This document shows positions 1 to 8,016 of a stretch of 64,000 bases of DNA, piece by piece. Origin of the DNA: Nonomuraea cavernae. Its GTDB lineage: Bacteria > Actinomycetota > Actinomycetes > Streptosporangiales > Streptosporangiaceae. Positions within the stretch are counted from its first letter, which is position 1; the number at the start of each line of letters is the position of its first letter. Where the stretch lies: NCBI RefSeq assembly GCF_014646355.1, contig NZ_BMNH01000004.1:263100-327099 (forward strand). The letters run 5' to 3'. The translations under genes and the position numbers were made by a program. Below the pieces are notes generated by a model. It did no database searches. It saw only the letters and a list, made by a program, of their open reading frames with translations, and was not told the origin of the DNA.

Positions 1-444
1 GGCGACGACCACGGCCCAGATCACCATGCTCTGGAAGCTCACGCGCAGTGGGCCGAGCTCGATGCCACCCGCGAAGACCGGCGGGAACGGCTTCGGGTCC
101 GGCCCCCAGACGAGGTGGTGGCCGTGGGCGAGCACGAGGGTCATGCCGACCGTGGCGGCCATGGCGGCCAGGGCGCCGTTGCGCTGGGTCGGCAGGATGA
201 CGATCGCGTCGTAGGCGATGCCGAGCAGGAGCCCGGCCACGACGACGAGCAGAAGCACCACCATCACGGTGGACAGCCCCTGCTGGACGAGGGTCAGGCC
301 GAGCAGGCCGCCGATCACGACCTTGTCACCCTGGGCGAAGTCGATGATCCCCGTCATCTTGAAGACGAGGTGGAAGCCCAGGGCGACGAGCGCGTAGATC
401 GAGCCCAGCGTCAGGCCGGACACGAGAAGGTCAAGGATGTGCAC
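1..444 (-). CDS. livH: Branched-chain amino acid ABC transporter permease LivH, partial
   Basis: This is the N-terminal part of a LivH-type membrane permease of a branched-chain amino acid (or related amide/urea) ABC importer. It reads leftwards and runs off the left edge, so about 148 codons are visible of the roughly 290 usual for the family. The visible protein is nearly all hydrophobic, with about four membrane spans, and has the FAQGD loop seen in LivH proteins near residue 35. I chose GTG at 444 because GGAAG lies 6 bases upstream; GTG at 450 is the alternative. It follows the matching binding-protein gene by 73 bases, which is the usual livK-livH order, so the two are probably co-transcribed. 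Confidence 0.85.
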   Translation of the reverse strand, partial: MHILDLLVSGLTLGSIYALVALGFHLVFKMTGIIDFAQGDKVVIGGLLGLTLVQQGLSTVMVVLLLVVVAGLLLGIAYDAIVILPTQRNGALAAMAATVGMTLVLAHGHHLVWGPDPKPFPPVFAGGIELGPLRVSFQSMVIWAVVVA

Positions 445-517
445 GGGCACCTTCCTGCGAAGCGGAGGGTGACCGGGCTACGTGCGGCCCGGTCACCGGC
501 GTCTCTGCTGGACCGGA

Positions 518-1687
518 TCATTCGGCAGGAGGCGCGAACTCCCCGTTCTTGAAACTGACGGGCTTGAACGCGTCAGCGTTGGGGCCGCCGCGGTAGGTGT
601 CGGTGTACTCCATCTTGCCGACGACGCTCTCGAAGTTGAGCGACTGGATCGCCGCGGAGATCGCCGGGCCCTCGAACTTGCCCGCCTTCTCGATGCCGGC
701 GGCTGCCAGCTTGACCGCGACGTACGCGTACACGCTCAGCACCGTGGGCGTCTCGTTGTTGTACCTGGCCTTGTAGGCGTCGATCAGCTTCTTCGTCTCG
801 CCCTCGGGCGCACCGTAGTTCACCGCGGTCAGGGAGACGACGCTGTCGGCGGCCTCACCGGCGGCCTCCGGGATGGTGGAGGTGGAGTAGGTCAGGTCGC
901 CGATGACCTTGCCCTTGTAGCCGGAGGCGCGCACGGCCTTGAGCACCAGGGCGTCGGCGGCGCCGCCGGCGCCCCACAGGAAGACGGCCTCGGGGTTGGC
1001 GCTCGCGACCTTGCCGGCCTGGGCGGTGAAGTCGAACTTGGCCGGGTCGAAGCCCTCGGAGTTGACGATCGAGATGCCGGCGCTCTTCGCGGCGGCGGTG
1101 ATGTCGCTGTTGCCCGCCTGGCCGTAGGGGTTGTTGGCCCAGATGATGGAGGCGTTCTTGATGCCCTTGGACGAGGCGTACTTGACCACGGCCTCGGCGT
1201 TGGCCTTGCCGGGCAGGGGGACCTCGAAGACGTTCTTGGTGCCGTTGGCGACCTCGGGCTGCGCGACCAGCAGGATCTGCGTGACGTCGTACTGGTCGGC
1301 GAGGGGCGCCACCGCCTTGGCGGTGGCCGAGATGCCGGGACCGATCACGATGGGCACCTTGCTGGAGGTGGCGAGCTTCTTGAAGCCGGCCGTGGCCAGG
1401 TTGACCGAGCCCTGGTCGTCGACGGTTTCGAGCTTGAGCTGGTGACCGTTGACGCCGCCGGCCGCGTTGATCTCCTCCACGGCCAGGTCCATGCCCTTGG
1501 CCTCCTGCTGGCCGACCGCGCCGAGCTCACCGGTGGTCGAGTTGAGCACTCCGATGGTGTAGGTGCTGCCGGCACCATCGCTGGATGCGTCAGACTTATT
1601 CGAATCAGACGTGCCGCAAGCGGTGGCCGTCAGGGCTGCGGCGGCGAGTACCGCGAGGGCCGAGCGGCCACGCATAGGTGCTCTCAT
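518..1687 (-). CDS. Branched-chain amino acid ABC transporter substrate-binding lipoprotein
   Basis: A 389-residue extracellular binding protein (periplasmic-binding type I, LivK family) that would deliver branched-chain amino acids or a related small substrate to the LivH permease encoded just downstream. The first 24 residues are a lipoprotein signal ending in ATAC, with Cys24 as the lipid-attachment site, followed by a Ser/Asp-rich linker. The mature domain opens with YTIGVLNSTTGELG and contains the EEINAAGGVNG helix typical of the family. ATG at 1687 is preceded by GGAGGAG at good spacing; ATG at 1675 is an alternative. Substrate specificity cannot be read from the sequence. Confidence 0.88.
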   Translation of the reverse strand: MRAPMRGRSALAVLAAAALTATACGTSDSNKSDASSDGAGSTYTIGVLNSTTGELGAVGQQEAKGMDLAVEEINAAGGVNGHQLKLETVDDQGSVNLATAGFKKLATSSKVPIVIGPGISATAKAVAPLADQYDVTQILLVAQPEVANGTKNVFEVPLPGKANAEAVVKYASSKGIKNASIIWANNPYGQAGNSDITAAAKSAGISIVNSEGFDPAKFDFTAQAGKVASANPEAVFLWGAGGAADALVLKAVRASGYKGKVIGDLTYSTSTIPEAAGEAADSVVSLTAVNYGAPEGETKKLIDAYKARYNNETPTVLSVYAYVAVKLAAAGIEKAGKFEGPAISAAIQSLNFESVVGKMEYTDTYRGGPNADAFKPVSFKNGEFAPPAE

Positions 1688-2175
1688 GCTGTCTCCTCCA
1701 TGAACGCCGGGTCGTCGACTCGTCGACCTCGCGCCCCCGCGAAACCCGGATGTGAATACGTCAGATCTTGCAGCATAGGTTTCGCGGAAAACAAGGCCTT
1801 GAATGTGACGTTCTTCGGCCGGTCCTGCTCTGGAAGATCCCGTCCGGCCGGGTGCCCGCGAGCCGGGGGATCTCCGCTGGGCCTGTGGGGCAGGGCCTCC
1901 ATGCTTTCGGCGGGGTAGAGAAATCCCTGTTTGGGATCGGTCCCGGCGATATGTGACGGTTGGTTAAATTTCTGTTGCGATGACGGTCGCGTCCCCCAGG
2001 ACGAAGGGACTGGGGCGCGGAGGGGGGCTCTCGACCGGAGGCGGCGGGTCGAGTAGCATGCAATACGTCAGGCTTTTACGGGTGAGTCGCCGTGCGCGCG
2101 TACCCCGATCACAGGCCGTCGCTCGCGAGGAAGACGACTTCCCTCGCCGCAACCATCCACCAGGAGGGACCCAAC
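1688..2175. other. Divergent intergenic region without a gene
   Basis: This 488-base gap separates the leftward transporter genes from the rightward acyl-CoA dehydrogenase gene and must hold both promoters. I see no credible gene on either strand. The 10-mer AATACGTCAG occurs twice (1755-1764 and 2062-2071), once near each end, and could be a shared regulator half-site; this is only a suggestion. The stretch around 1915-1985 is the least GC-rich part. Confidence 0.4.
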
Positions 2176-3318
2176 GTGCTTCGCACCCCCGACGCCCACG
2201 GCGAGGTGCTCGCCGACCTGCGGGAGAGTGTCCTGCGGAGCTGCCGCGACTACGGCCACGACTACTACGTGCGCTCCAGCGACGCGGGAGACAACGCCCG
2301 GGAGCTCTGGCACGCCCTGGGCCGGATCGGCGCGCTCGGCGTGGGCATCCCCGAGGAGCACGGAGGAGGCGGAGCCGGCATCGAGGCGCTCGCCGTCGTG
2401 GCCGAGGCGGTGGCCGAGGCCGGCTCGCCCATCATGCTGCTCGCCCTCTCCCCGGCCGTGTGCGCGACCGTCATCGGCAGGTTCGGCTCCGACGAGCAGC
2501 GGGCCGAGTGGCTGCCGGGGCTGGCCGACGGCTCCAAGGTGCTCGGCTTCGCCATCACCGAGCCCGACGCCGGGTCCAACACCCACAACATCCGGACCCG
2601 GGCCCGCCGCGAGGGCGACGAGTGGGTGTTGTCCGGCCAGAAGTACTACGTGTCCCACGTCGACAACGCCGACGCCCTCCTCGTCGTCGCGCGCGCCGAG
2701 GACGACGCGCTGAGGGCCTTCCTGGTGCCCACGGACGCGCCGGGCATCGCGACCAGCCCCATCGAGGTCGAGATCGTCTCCCCGGAACGCCAGTACTCCG
2801 TCTTCTTCGACGACGTCCGGGTGGCCGCCGACGCGGTGGTCGGCCCCGACGCCGGCCTGGCCGTCCTGTACGCCGGGCTCAACCCCGAGCGGATCGTGAG
2901 CGCCGCCCTGCTGAACGGCATCGCCAGGTACGCGATCGACATCGCCGCCGACTACGCCCGCAAGCGCACGGTCTGGAACGTCCCGATCGGCGCCCACCAG
3001 GCCATCTCCCACCCGCTGGCCAAGGCCGAGACCGCGCTGGCCGGCGCCCGGCTGCTGACCGCGGCGGCCGCCCAGGCGTTCGACCGGGGCGAGCCCGGTG
3101 GCATCCAGGCCGCCATGGCCAAGCTGTCGGCGTCCGAGGCGGCCTCCATGGCGCTCGACAGCGCCATGCAGACCCTCGGCGGCAACGGCATGTCCCGCGA
3201 GTACGGCCTGGCCACCCTGTCCGGCCTGGTGCGGTTGTTCCGCATCGCGCCGGTGAGCACCGAGATGTTGCTCAACCACATCGCGCACAAGCGACTGGCC
3301 CTGCCCCGGTCCTACTGA
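2176..3318 (+). CDS. Acyl-CoA dehydrogenase family protein
   Basis: A 380-residue flavoprotein of the acyl-CoA dehydrogenase family, predicted to oxidise an acyl-CoA at the alpha-beta bond with FAD. The FAITEPDAGSN motif near residue 120 is the FAD/substrate-binding signature, and the C-terminal four-helix part keeps the LGGNGMSREYGL segment. In the place where many members have the catalytic EGTxE motif this protein reads APVSTEM, so either the base lies elsewhere, as in some long-chain and isovaleryl-CoA enzymes, or activity is altered. The start is GTG 2176, preceded by GGAGGG 8 bases upstream; an upstream in-frame start at 2092 has no ribosome site. Its stop overlaps the next start (TGATG), so the two genes are translationally coupled. 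Confidence 0.85.
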   Translation: MLRTPDAHGEVLADLRESVLRSCRDYGHDYYVRSSDAGDNARELWHALGRIGALGVGIPEEHGGGGAGIEALAVVAEAVAEAGSPIMLLALSPAVCATVIGRFGSDEQRAEWLPGLADGSKVLGFAITEPDAGSNTHNIRTRARREGDEWVLSGQKYYVSHVDNADALLVVARAEDDALRAFLVPTDAPGIATSPIEVEIVSPERQYSVFFDDVRVAADAVVGPDAGLAVLYAGLNPERIVSAALLNGIARYAIDIAADYARKRTVWNVPIGAHQAISHPLAKAETALAGARLLTAAAAQAFDRGEPGGIQAAMAKLSASEAASMALDSAMQTLGGNGMSREYGLATLSGLVRLFRIAPVSTEMLLNHIAHKRLALPRSY

Positions 3319-4001
3319 TGGGCGAGCCGTTGCGGGTCCGGCGCGAGGGCGCCCTGGTCAGGGCGACCCTCGACCGGCCGCCGGTCAACGCGCTCGACTC
3401 CGCGACCTACCGGCGGCTGGCCGAGGTCGCGGCCGAGACGCGGCCGGAGGAGTGCCTGCTGATCGACGCGGCCGGTCGCGCCTTCAGCGCCGGCCAGGAC
3501 CTCCGCGAACACGAGCGGGCCACCGCCGCCGGCCGGCTCGGTGAGAGCCTCACCGAGGGGGCCGGAGCGCTGGCCGCCGTCCTGCGCTGCCCGGCCCCCG
3601 TCGTCGTGGCCGTCCAGGGGCCCGCGATCGGAGCCGGGGCGCTGCTCGCCGCCGCGGCCGACCTCGCGGTCTTCGCCGACGACGCCTGGCTGCGGGTGCC
3701 CGAGCTCGACGTCGGGGTCACGGTCGGCTACGCCGTGCTGAGCCGCCTGCTGCCGCCCCCGATGGCCAGGCGGGCGCTGCTCACCTCCGAGCGCGTCGAG
3801 GCCCCGGTGCTCGACCGGCTCGGCGCGGCGGTCGTCGTGCCGCCCGCCGACCTCGCCGAGGTCGCCGCCGGTCTGGCCGCCGGGCTGCTCGGCAAGCCGT
3901 CCGGGATGGTCGCGCTGGCCCGCCGGAGCTGGGGCGGCGGCGAGCGCGAACGCGCGGCTCGGGCGTACGAGGCGGAGGTCCGTGACTTCCTGGCCCGCTG
4001 A
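3318..4001 (+). CDS. Enoyl-CoA hydratase/isomerase family protein
   Basis: A 227-residue crotonase-fold protein, at the short end for the family (about 255). It would hydrate or isomerise an enoyl-CoA, most simply the product of the acyl-CoA dehydrogenase encoded immediately upstream with a TGATG overlap. The oxyanion-hole segments are visible as FSAGQDL near residue 55 and GPAIGAGALLAAAADL near residue 95, followed by the PELDVGVTVGYAVLSRLL stretch where one catalytic glutamate usually sits. The C-terminal trimerisation helix seems shortened. The pair looks like a small catabolic or side-chain degradation operon; the actual acyl group is unknown. Confidence 0.82.
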   Translation: MGEPLRVRREGALVRATLDRPPVNALDSATYRRLAEVAAETRPEECLLIDAAGRAFSAGQDLREHERATAAGRLGESLTEGAGALAAVLRCPAPVVVAVQGPAIGAGALLAAAADLAVFADDAWLRVPELDVGVTVGYAVLSRLLPPPMARRALLTSERVEAPVLDRLGAAVVVPPADLAEVAAGLAAGLLGKPSGMVALARRSWGGGERERAARAYEAEVRDFLAR

Positions 4002-4043
4002 GCGCCCTTGGGAGGTCTCTCGGACGGGTCCTCGGGAGGGCTC

Positions 4044-4580
4044 TCAGAGAGTGAGCGCGAAGCAGCCGGAGGCGGGGCCGATCGTGATCGTGATGCGGAT
4101 CCGCCCGTCGGCGGGGAGCAGGACCGAGCCCGGGTAGATCTTGTCCTCGGTGGGCCGGCCGTCGTCGCCGAGCGTGGTGGCGGTGGCCGCGGCGTCCCGG
4201 ACGTAGTAGGCGACCGTGCCCGAGTCGACGTGATCGACCTTGATCAGCGCGTCCGCCGCCCCCCGGTGGCGGGCCTGGGCGACCCAGAACTTGGCGACCC
4301 CGCCGCGCTGCCGCCGCAGCGCCTCGCCGAAGGGGCCGGCGCGGACAGCGCCAGCCGAGGCGCCCCTCTCACCCGCCTGGCTCGCGTCGACGCACGGCAC
4401 GCCGTCTGCCGGGGTGGCCGGTGGGGAGACGGGGCTCGTCCAGCCGATCACGCTCGGCGCCTGCTCGGCCGACGGCGGTCCGGCCGCCTGTTTCGCGGGC
4501 GGCGGGCTCGCCGAACAGGCTGATTGGCAGCATGTCAGGGTAATTGCCGCTAGTAGCGGAATAACCTTTGATCTAGGCAT
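4044..4580 (-). CDS. Hypothetical lipoprotein
   Basis: A 178-residue protein I do not recognise. The N-terminus (MPRSK, then a hydrophobic stretch ending LTCCQSAC) looks like a lipoprotein signal with Cys17, Cys18 or Cys22 as possible lipid sites. A Pro/Ala-rich linker runs to about residue 60 and a small folded domain follows with two further cysteines (one early in the domain, one near the C-terminus), which could form a disulfide. It reads divergently from the MauE-like gene, whose start lies only 36 bases away, so promoters overlap and the protein may belong to that cluster functionally. The ribosome site before ATG 4580 is weak. Confidence 0.6.
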   Translation of the reverse strand: MPRSKVIPLLAAITLTCCQSACSASPPPAKQAAGPPSAEQAPSVIGWTSPVSPPATPADGVPCVDASQAGERGASAGAVRAGPFGEALRRQRGGVAKFWVAQARHRGAADALIKVDHVDSGTVAYYVRDAAATATTLGDDGRPTEDKIYPGSVLLPADGRIRITITIGPASGCFALTL

Positions 4581-4615
4581 TGATCAAAGTATCTCGTCGA
4601 ATTACGATCACGTCC

Positions 4616-5137
4616 ATGAACCCCGCCGATTTAGTCGGTCTCGGCTGCGGACTTCTCGCGGCCTTGTTCATCGCCAGCGGCATTCCCAAGATCAGGCGCC
4701 CCTTCGATCTCGCTTTGGCGCTCGTCCGCTTCGGTGTCGCCGGTCGGGTGCGCCCCGGTCTGGGGCGGCTCCTCGGGGCCGTCGAAGTCGCGGTGGGCGT
4801 GGCCGTCGCAGTGAGTCCCATGCTGCTCCCGGCGGCGGTCGCGGCCCTTCTGCTGCTGGTCGCGTTCACGGCCGTGGTCCTGCGGTCGCTCGCCGCGGGG
4901 CGAAGCGTGGAGTGCGCCTGCTTCGGCATCGGTGAGCGGACCTCGCCGGCCACCGTGGTCAGAAACCTCGTCCTGATGGGTGTCGCGTCGTACGTCGCGT
5001 TCGCGCCCGGACTTCCTACGCTGGATCAGCGTATTTCCGGAATTCTCGCCGGAACGCTATTGACGTGCGGATATTTACTGATTTCCGCGATGGCTGTCGT
5101 CAAGCCGTTCAGCGCCCGCCTCGACGGACGGGGATGA
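4616..5137 (+). CDS. MauE/DoxX-like membrane protein
   Basis: A 173-residue membrane protein of the MauE family (methylamine utilisation, PF07291-like), with about four to five spans. The SGIPKIRRP segment near residue 22 and the CACFG motif near residue 103 are the family's marks; the two cysteines are thought to take part in thiol redox transfer across the membrane. In methylamine-using bacteria MauE and MauD are needed for correct disulfide formation in the cysteine-rich light chain MauA. Here it opens a rightward cluster with two thioredoxin-fold proteins and a cysteine-rich secreted mini-protein, so an oxidative-folding role fits. ATG 4616 is chosen over an in-frame TTG at 4580; the ribosome site is poor. 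Confidence 0.75.
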   Translation: MNPADLVGLGCGLLAALFIASGIPKIRRPFDLALALVRFGVAGRVRPGLGRLLGAVEVAVGVAVAVSPMLLPAAVAALLLLVAFTAVVLRSLAAGRSVECACFGIGERTSPATVVRNLVLMGVASYVAFAPGLPTLDQRISGILAGTLLTCGYLLISAMAVVKPFSARLDGRG

Positions 5138-5141
5138 CGCC

Positions 5142-5666
5142 ATGGGATACACCGGGGTGACGCTCGCGGGGCTCGTCTGGTTACTCCTCCTGTCCTTCGG
5201 ACTTCTCGTCGTACGGCGTGAGCTGTCGATCCTCCAGGATCGCGTGGCCGTGAGCGGTGCCGCGCCCGCGGACGGCCTCGCCATCGGCGCGCTCGCTCCC
5301 CGGTTCCCCGGACTGCGCGCCGATGACGTTGTCCTGTTCTTCTTCGGTGACTGCGCGCCCTGCCACGAACTGGCGACCGAGGTGGCGCGCTCGGCGGACC
5401 CCGGCCGTTACGCGTGCGTGGTCAGCGACGGCGCCATGCCGGGCTCGGCGGCCGGCGTCAGGGCCCTGCTACCCGCCGACGCGCGGGCGCTGGTGGGGGA
5501 GGAGGCCGCCGCCGTCCGGCAGCGGTACAAGGTCCACTCTGGACCGTTCGGCGTCGCGGTGTCGGACGGCCTGGTGGTGAGCAAAGGGGTCCTGCGCTAC
5601 GCGGAGGACCTGGAACAGCTGCGGCGGGCCGGTTACGGCGCGGCGGCTTCCACGACGACCCCCTGA
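5142..5666 (+). CDS. MauD-like membrane-anchored thioredoxin-fold protein, CAPC motif
   Basis: A 174-residue protein with one N-terminal membrane span (about residues 4-24) and an extracytoplasmic thioredoxin-like domain. The active site is DCAPC near residue 70 in the context FFFGDCAPCHELA, as in TlpA/MauD-type thiol-disulfide proteins. Two further cysteines are absent from the core except one near residue 88. It begins 4 bases after the MauE-like gene stops, the same mauE-mauD order as in methylamine dehydrogenase operons, and would exchange electrons or disulfides with that membrane partner and with the Cys-rich protein encoded downstream. Substrate identity is inference. Confidence 0.75.
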   Translation: MGYTGVTLAGLVWLLLLSFGLLVVRRELSILQDRVAVSGAAPADGLAIGALAPRFPGLRADDVVLFFFGDCAPCHELATEVARSADPGRYACVVSDGAMPGSAAGVRALLPADARALVGEEAAAVRQRYKVHSGPFGVAVSDGLVVSKGVLRYAEDLEQLRRAGYGAAASTTTP

Positions 5667-5741
5667 CACCCCCTGACACCCCCCGACACCCCCGTGACGA
5701 CTCCCTGATGCCCCCTCATGACCCCTGACGACACCCTGATC
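5663..5741 (+). repeat. Degenerate C-rich direct repeats (CCCTGACACC-like)
   Basis: About seven imperfect copies of a 9-12 base unit related to CCCCTGACACC fill the gap between the first MauD-like gene and the next small gene. There is no hairpin or coding signal. It ends just before the GAGGAGACGCAG ribosome site of the 52-residue gene. Confidence 0.5.
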
Positions 5742-5760
5742 ACCTTTTGAGGAGACGCAG

Positions 5761-5919
5761 ATGGGCGGCCTGGCCTCCAAACCGCTGTTCAGGATGGCGC
5801 TGGCGATGCCGCTGGCGGGACTCGGGGTGCTCGCCGGGCACCAGGCCGGAGTGCGGCCGTGGGCGCTGCTCGTCACGGCCGCGCTGATCGTGGGCCTCGC
5901 TCAGCAGACCCTCCCTTGA
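5761..5919 (+). CDS. Small hydrophobic protein (52 residues)
   Basis: A short open frame starting at ATG 5761 with a strong ribosome site (GGAG, 7-8 bases upstream) and ending 10 bases before the next gene. The product is 52 residues with two likely membrane helices (about residues 10-26 and 34-49) separated by HQAGVRPW. I do not recognise a family. The good ribosome site, tight spacing and position inside the MauE/MauD-like cluster make it a probable gene rather than chance. Confidence 0.55.
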   Translation: MGGLASKPLFRMALAMPLAGLGVLAGHQAGVRPWALLVTAALIVGLAQQTLP

Positions 5920-5928
5920 GGCCCGAAC

Positions 5929-6480
5929 GTGATCATCATGATCACGCGCGCCCGCGTGTCCGGGTGCTTCGGTTCCCCGGTGGTGGCCGGCGCCGTGCTC
6001 GTGCTGTGCGCGATCGGCGCGGCGGCGCTCACCGGGGCCCTCCTCAGCCTCCTCGGCGCGGCCCTGGAGCCGGGCATGCGGGCGCTGCTTGCCCTGGTCG
6101 CCGCGTCGGCCGTCGCCGCGGGCGCCGTCACCCGCCCGGTGCCGTGGCAACTGGACCGCGAGACCGACACCGACTGGCTCTCGTACGAGGACTGGCGTAC
6201 CGCGGCGTTCAACGGGTTCGCGCTCGGGCTCGGGTTCACCACCCGGATCGGGTTCTGGCTGTTCTACCTCGTCCCGCTGACCGCCTTCGCCGTGGCCGAT
6301 CCAATTCTCGGGGCGGCCGGTTACGCCGCCTTCGCGGTGAGCCGGGTCGGCGGCTCGGCGTTGCTCGCCGCGGCCGACATCTGGATCGACGGCGGAATCG
6401 TCCGCGCCCGCGTGGTCGCCGACCTGATCGCCGGCCTGGCCCTGGGCGCGCTCCTCACCGCTCTCGTCCCGCTGCTCTGA
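5929..6480 (+). CDS. Hypothetical membrane protein in the Mau-like cluster
   Basis: A 183-residue membrane protein of unknown family. It has two N-terminal spans (about residues 17-40 and 47-67), a short polar loop DRETDTDWLSYEDWR near residue 78, then two or three more spans. Cys13 and Cys27 lie in or near the first span. GTG 5929 has GAGG 7 bases upstream; ATG 5938 is an alternative. It is part of the run of closely spaced rightward genes from 4616 to 7928. Whether it helps export, anchor or mature the cysteine-rich product is not evident. Confidence 0.65.
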   Translation: MIIMITRARVSGCFGSPVVAGAVLVLCAIGAAALTGALLSLLGAALEPGMRALLALVAASAVAAGAVTRPVPWQLDRETDTDWLSYEDWRTAAFNGFALGLGFTTRIGFWLFYLVPLTAFAVADPILGAAGYAAFAVSRVGGSALLAAADIWIDGGIVRARVVADLIAGLALGALLTALVPLL

Positions 6481-6556
6481 CCCACCGAATGTGACCTGCC
6501 GAATGTGACCCACCGAAGTCGTGCCGCCACCCCCAACCAACAGAGAGGAAGCAGTA

Positions 6557-7072
6557 ATGGAGGAAGGAACGAGCAGACGCGCCCTGTTCAGCGGGATCTT
6601 CCGCGACAAGGCCGACGACTCGCCGCTGCCCCCGGCGGACGCCCCGCTCGGCGTCCTTGTCACCGGCTCCGGGCGGGACGTCACCGTCCGCGGCTACGGG
6701 AGGTCCGCGAGCCTCATGGCGGCGGAGCCCGTCGCCGCCCAGGCCGAGGAGCTTCCGTACGGCTGGACGCTCCGGCCCGGTGACCTCGTCGTGCTCGACG
6801 AGACCAGCCCCGGGACGAAGGTCGCGGTGGCCCTGCACCGCAACGTCACCGGCCGCGTCACCGCCGTCGCGGCCGACCGGATCACGGTCGAGGGGCAGGC
6901 GTGCCGGCTCGACCCGCGAACGGTGCACTACGAGGGGATGGCGGGCGAACCGTCCGCCAAGCCGCTGGCCGAGCCCCTCAAGGTCGGGGACGTGGTCACC
7001 CTGGAGTGCTTCGACAACCGGGTCGACGGCACCCTGACCGTCCACTTCATGCGGCGCACAGGGCGGGCTTGA
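6557..7072 (+). CDS. Hypothetical protein of the Mau-like cluster
   Basis: A 171-residue soluble-looking protein that I do not recognise. The first 20 residues are polar and charged, with TSRRALFSGIF resembling the start of a twin-arginine-type leader but without a long hydrophobic core. The rest alternates short hydrophobic and polar segments suggestive of beta strands, with DVVTLECFDN near the end. There are only two cysteines. ATG 6557 follows GAGAGGAAG at good spacing. Its TGA overlaps the ATG of the second MauD-like gene (TGATG), so translation is coupled and a role with that protein is likely. Confidence 0.65.
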   Translation: MEEGTSRRALFSGIFRDKADDSPLPPADAPLGVLVTGSGRDVTVRGYGRSASLMAAEPVAAQAEELPYGWTLRPGDLVVLDETSPGTKVAVALHRNVTGRVTAVAADRITVEGQACRLDPRTVHYEGMAGEPSAKPLAEPLKVGDVVTLECFDNRVDGTLTVHFMRRTGRA

Positions 7073-7599
7073 TGGATCGCGTCCTCGCCGTCGCCGTGGT
7101 GGTGGCGTGCGTCGTCCTCACGGTTGCCTTCCTGGCCTGCCTGCGGGGCATCGCGGAGCTCAGGCTGCGCCTCACCGGGCGGGGGGTCGATCCGTCCAGC
7201 CAGCTGATCATCGGCAGGAAACTGCCCGATCGGCTCGTCGGGCTGATCCCCGACCCGAGGCTGGACACCCTGCTCGTCTTCATGTCCAGCACCTGTGGAA
7301 CCTGCCTTGGCCTGGCCGCCGAGCTCGGCAAGCTCTCGGACCGCGAGGTGGTGGCGTGCGTGGTCGGTGACTCCGGCGCGGAGCTCGTCGCCCTGCTTCC
7401 GCCGGACATCACGGTCATCAGCGGAGAAGAGGCCGCGGCCGTGGACCAGGAACTGCCCATGGCCATCTGGCCGAGCGCCATCCTGCAGCGCGACGGATTC
7501 ATGGTGGCCGTGGCCCAGGGCAGCGACGCCAACAGCGCCGCCGCCCTCGAGGTGTTGTGGGAACAGAGACCGGTCGTAGCGAAGGAGACGTCAGCATGA
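7072..7599 (+). CDS. Second MauD-like thioredoxin-fold protein, CGTC motif
   Basis: A 175-residue protein with an N-terminal membrane span (about residues 5-25) and a thioredoxin-like domain with the redox motif STCGTC near residue 78 in the context LVFMSSTCGTCLGLAAELG. An IWPSAILQRDG segment near residue 138 provides the cis-proline-like region of the fold. It is related in plan to the CAPC protein encoded at 5142 but clearly different in sequence, so the cluster carries two separate thiol-redox partners. It overlaps both neighbours by one to four bases, including the start of the 15-cysteine protein. Confidence 0.75.
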   Translation: MDRVLAVAVVVACVVLTVAFLACLRGIAELRLRLTGRGVDPSSQLIIGRKLPDRLVGLIPDPRLDTLLVFMSSTCGTCLGLAAELGKLSDREVVACVVGDSGAELVALLPPDITVISGEEAAAVDQELPMAIWPSAILQRDGFMVAVAQGSDANSAAALEVLWEQRPVVAKETSA

Positions 7600-7928
7600 T
7601 CGTCGAGCACGTACGGAAGACCCGGCTGTCGAGGAGCAAGTTCCTCGCCGTCGCCGGGGCGACCCTGGTGGGTGTGGCCACCAAGGCGTGGTTCCCGGGC
7701 CGGGCGGAGGCGGCTCCGAACGGCTGCTCCGGCGCGCCGACCTGCGGCTGCTGCAGCTCCACGAAGTGCTGCAGCAGCGGCTGCAGCAATGCCACCACCT
7801 GCGGTGGCAAACAGTGCTGGACGAGCTGCGCCTACATCGGCAGCACGCTGTACCGCTTCGACTGCTGCGACTACTGGAACAGCGGATCGTTGTGCATCTG
7901 CCGCGTCAATCTGCGGCCCTGCACCTGA
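7596..7928 (+). CDS. Secreted cysteine-rich mini-protein, methylamine dehydrogenase light-chain-like
   Basis: A 110-residue exported protein. The N-terminus (RKTRLSRSKFLAVAGATLVG) is a signal or Tat-like leader with likely cleavage after GRAEA, near residue 39. The mature part, about 70 residues, has 15 cysteines (44, 50, 52, 53, 58, 59, 63, 69, 74, 78, 90, 91, 100, 102, 109) and only two tryptophans, W75 and W94. The pattern W-x2-C, then Y-x-x-DCC and C-x-C recalls the MauA light chain, which has six disulfides and makes the cofactor TTQ from two tryptophans, but this protein is shorter and I see no MauB or MauG nearby. It is the last gene of the cluster and overlaps the preceding gene (ATGA). 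Function is inferred only. Confidence 0.7.
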   Translation: MIVEHVRKTRLSRSKFLAVAGATLVGVATKAWFPGRAEAAPNGCSGAPTCGCCSSTKCCSSGCSNATTCGGKQCWTSCAYIGSTLYRFDCCDYWNSGSLCICRVNLRPCT

Positions 7929-8016
7929 CGGACCGGCAGGCGCGGCGGGAACGGCCGCCGCGCCTGGGAGATGGCGGATTCGCCGTGGTGGAGGCTTGAT
8001 CGCTAGTCTGGGCGGC

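Noticed and set aside
482-1918. A 478-codon plus-strand frame over the livK-like gene
   Set aside because: Antisense shadow; the minus strand encodes a normal lipoprotein with ribosome site and family motifs.
7596-7928. Lanthipeptide or other RiPP precursor
   Set aside because: The many cysteines invite this, but there is no lanthionine synthetase, radical SAM or cyclodehydratase gene nearby, and the neighbours are thiol-disulfide proteins, which favours disulfides.
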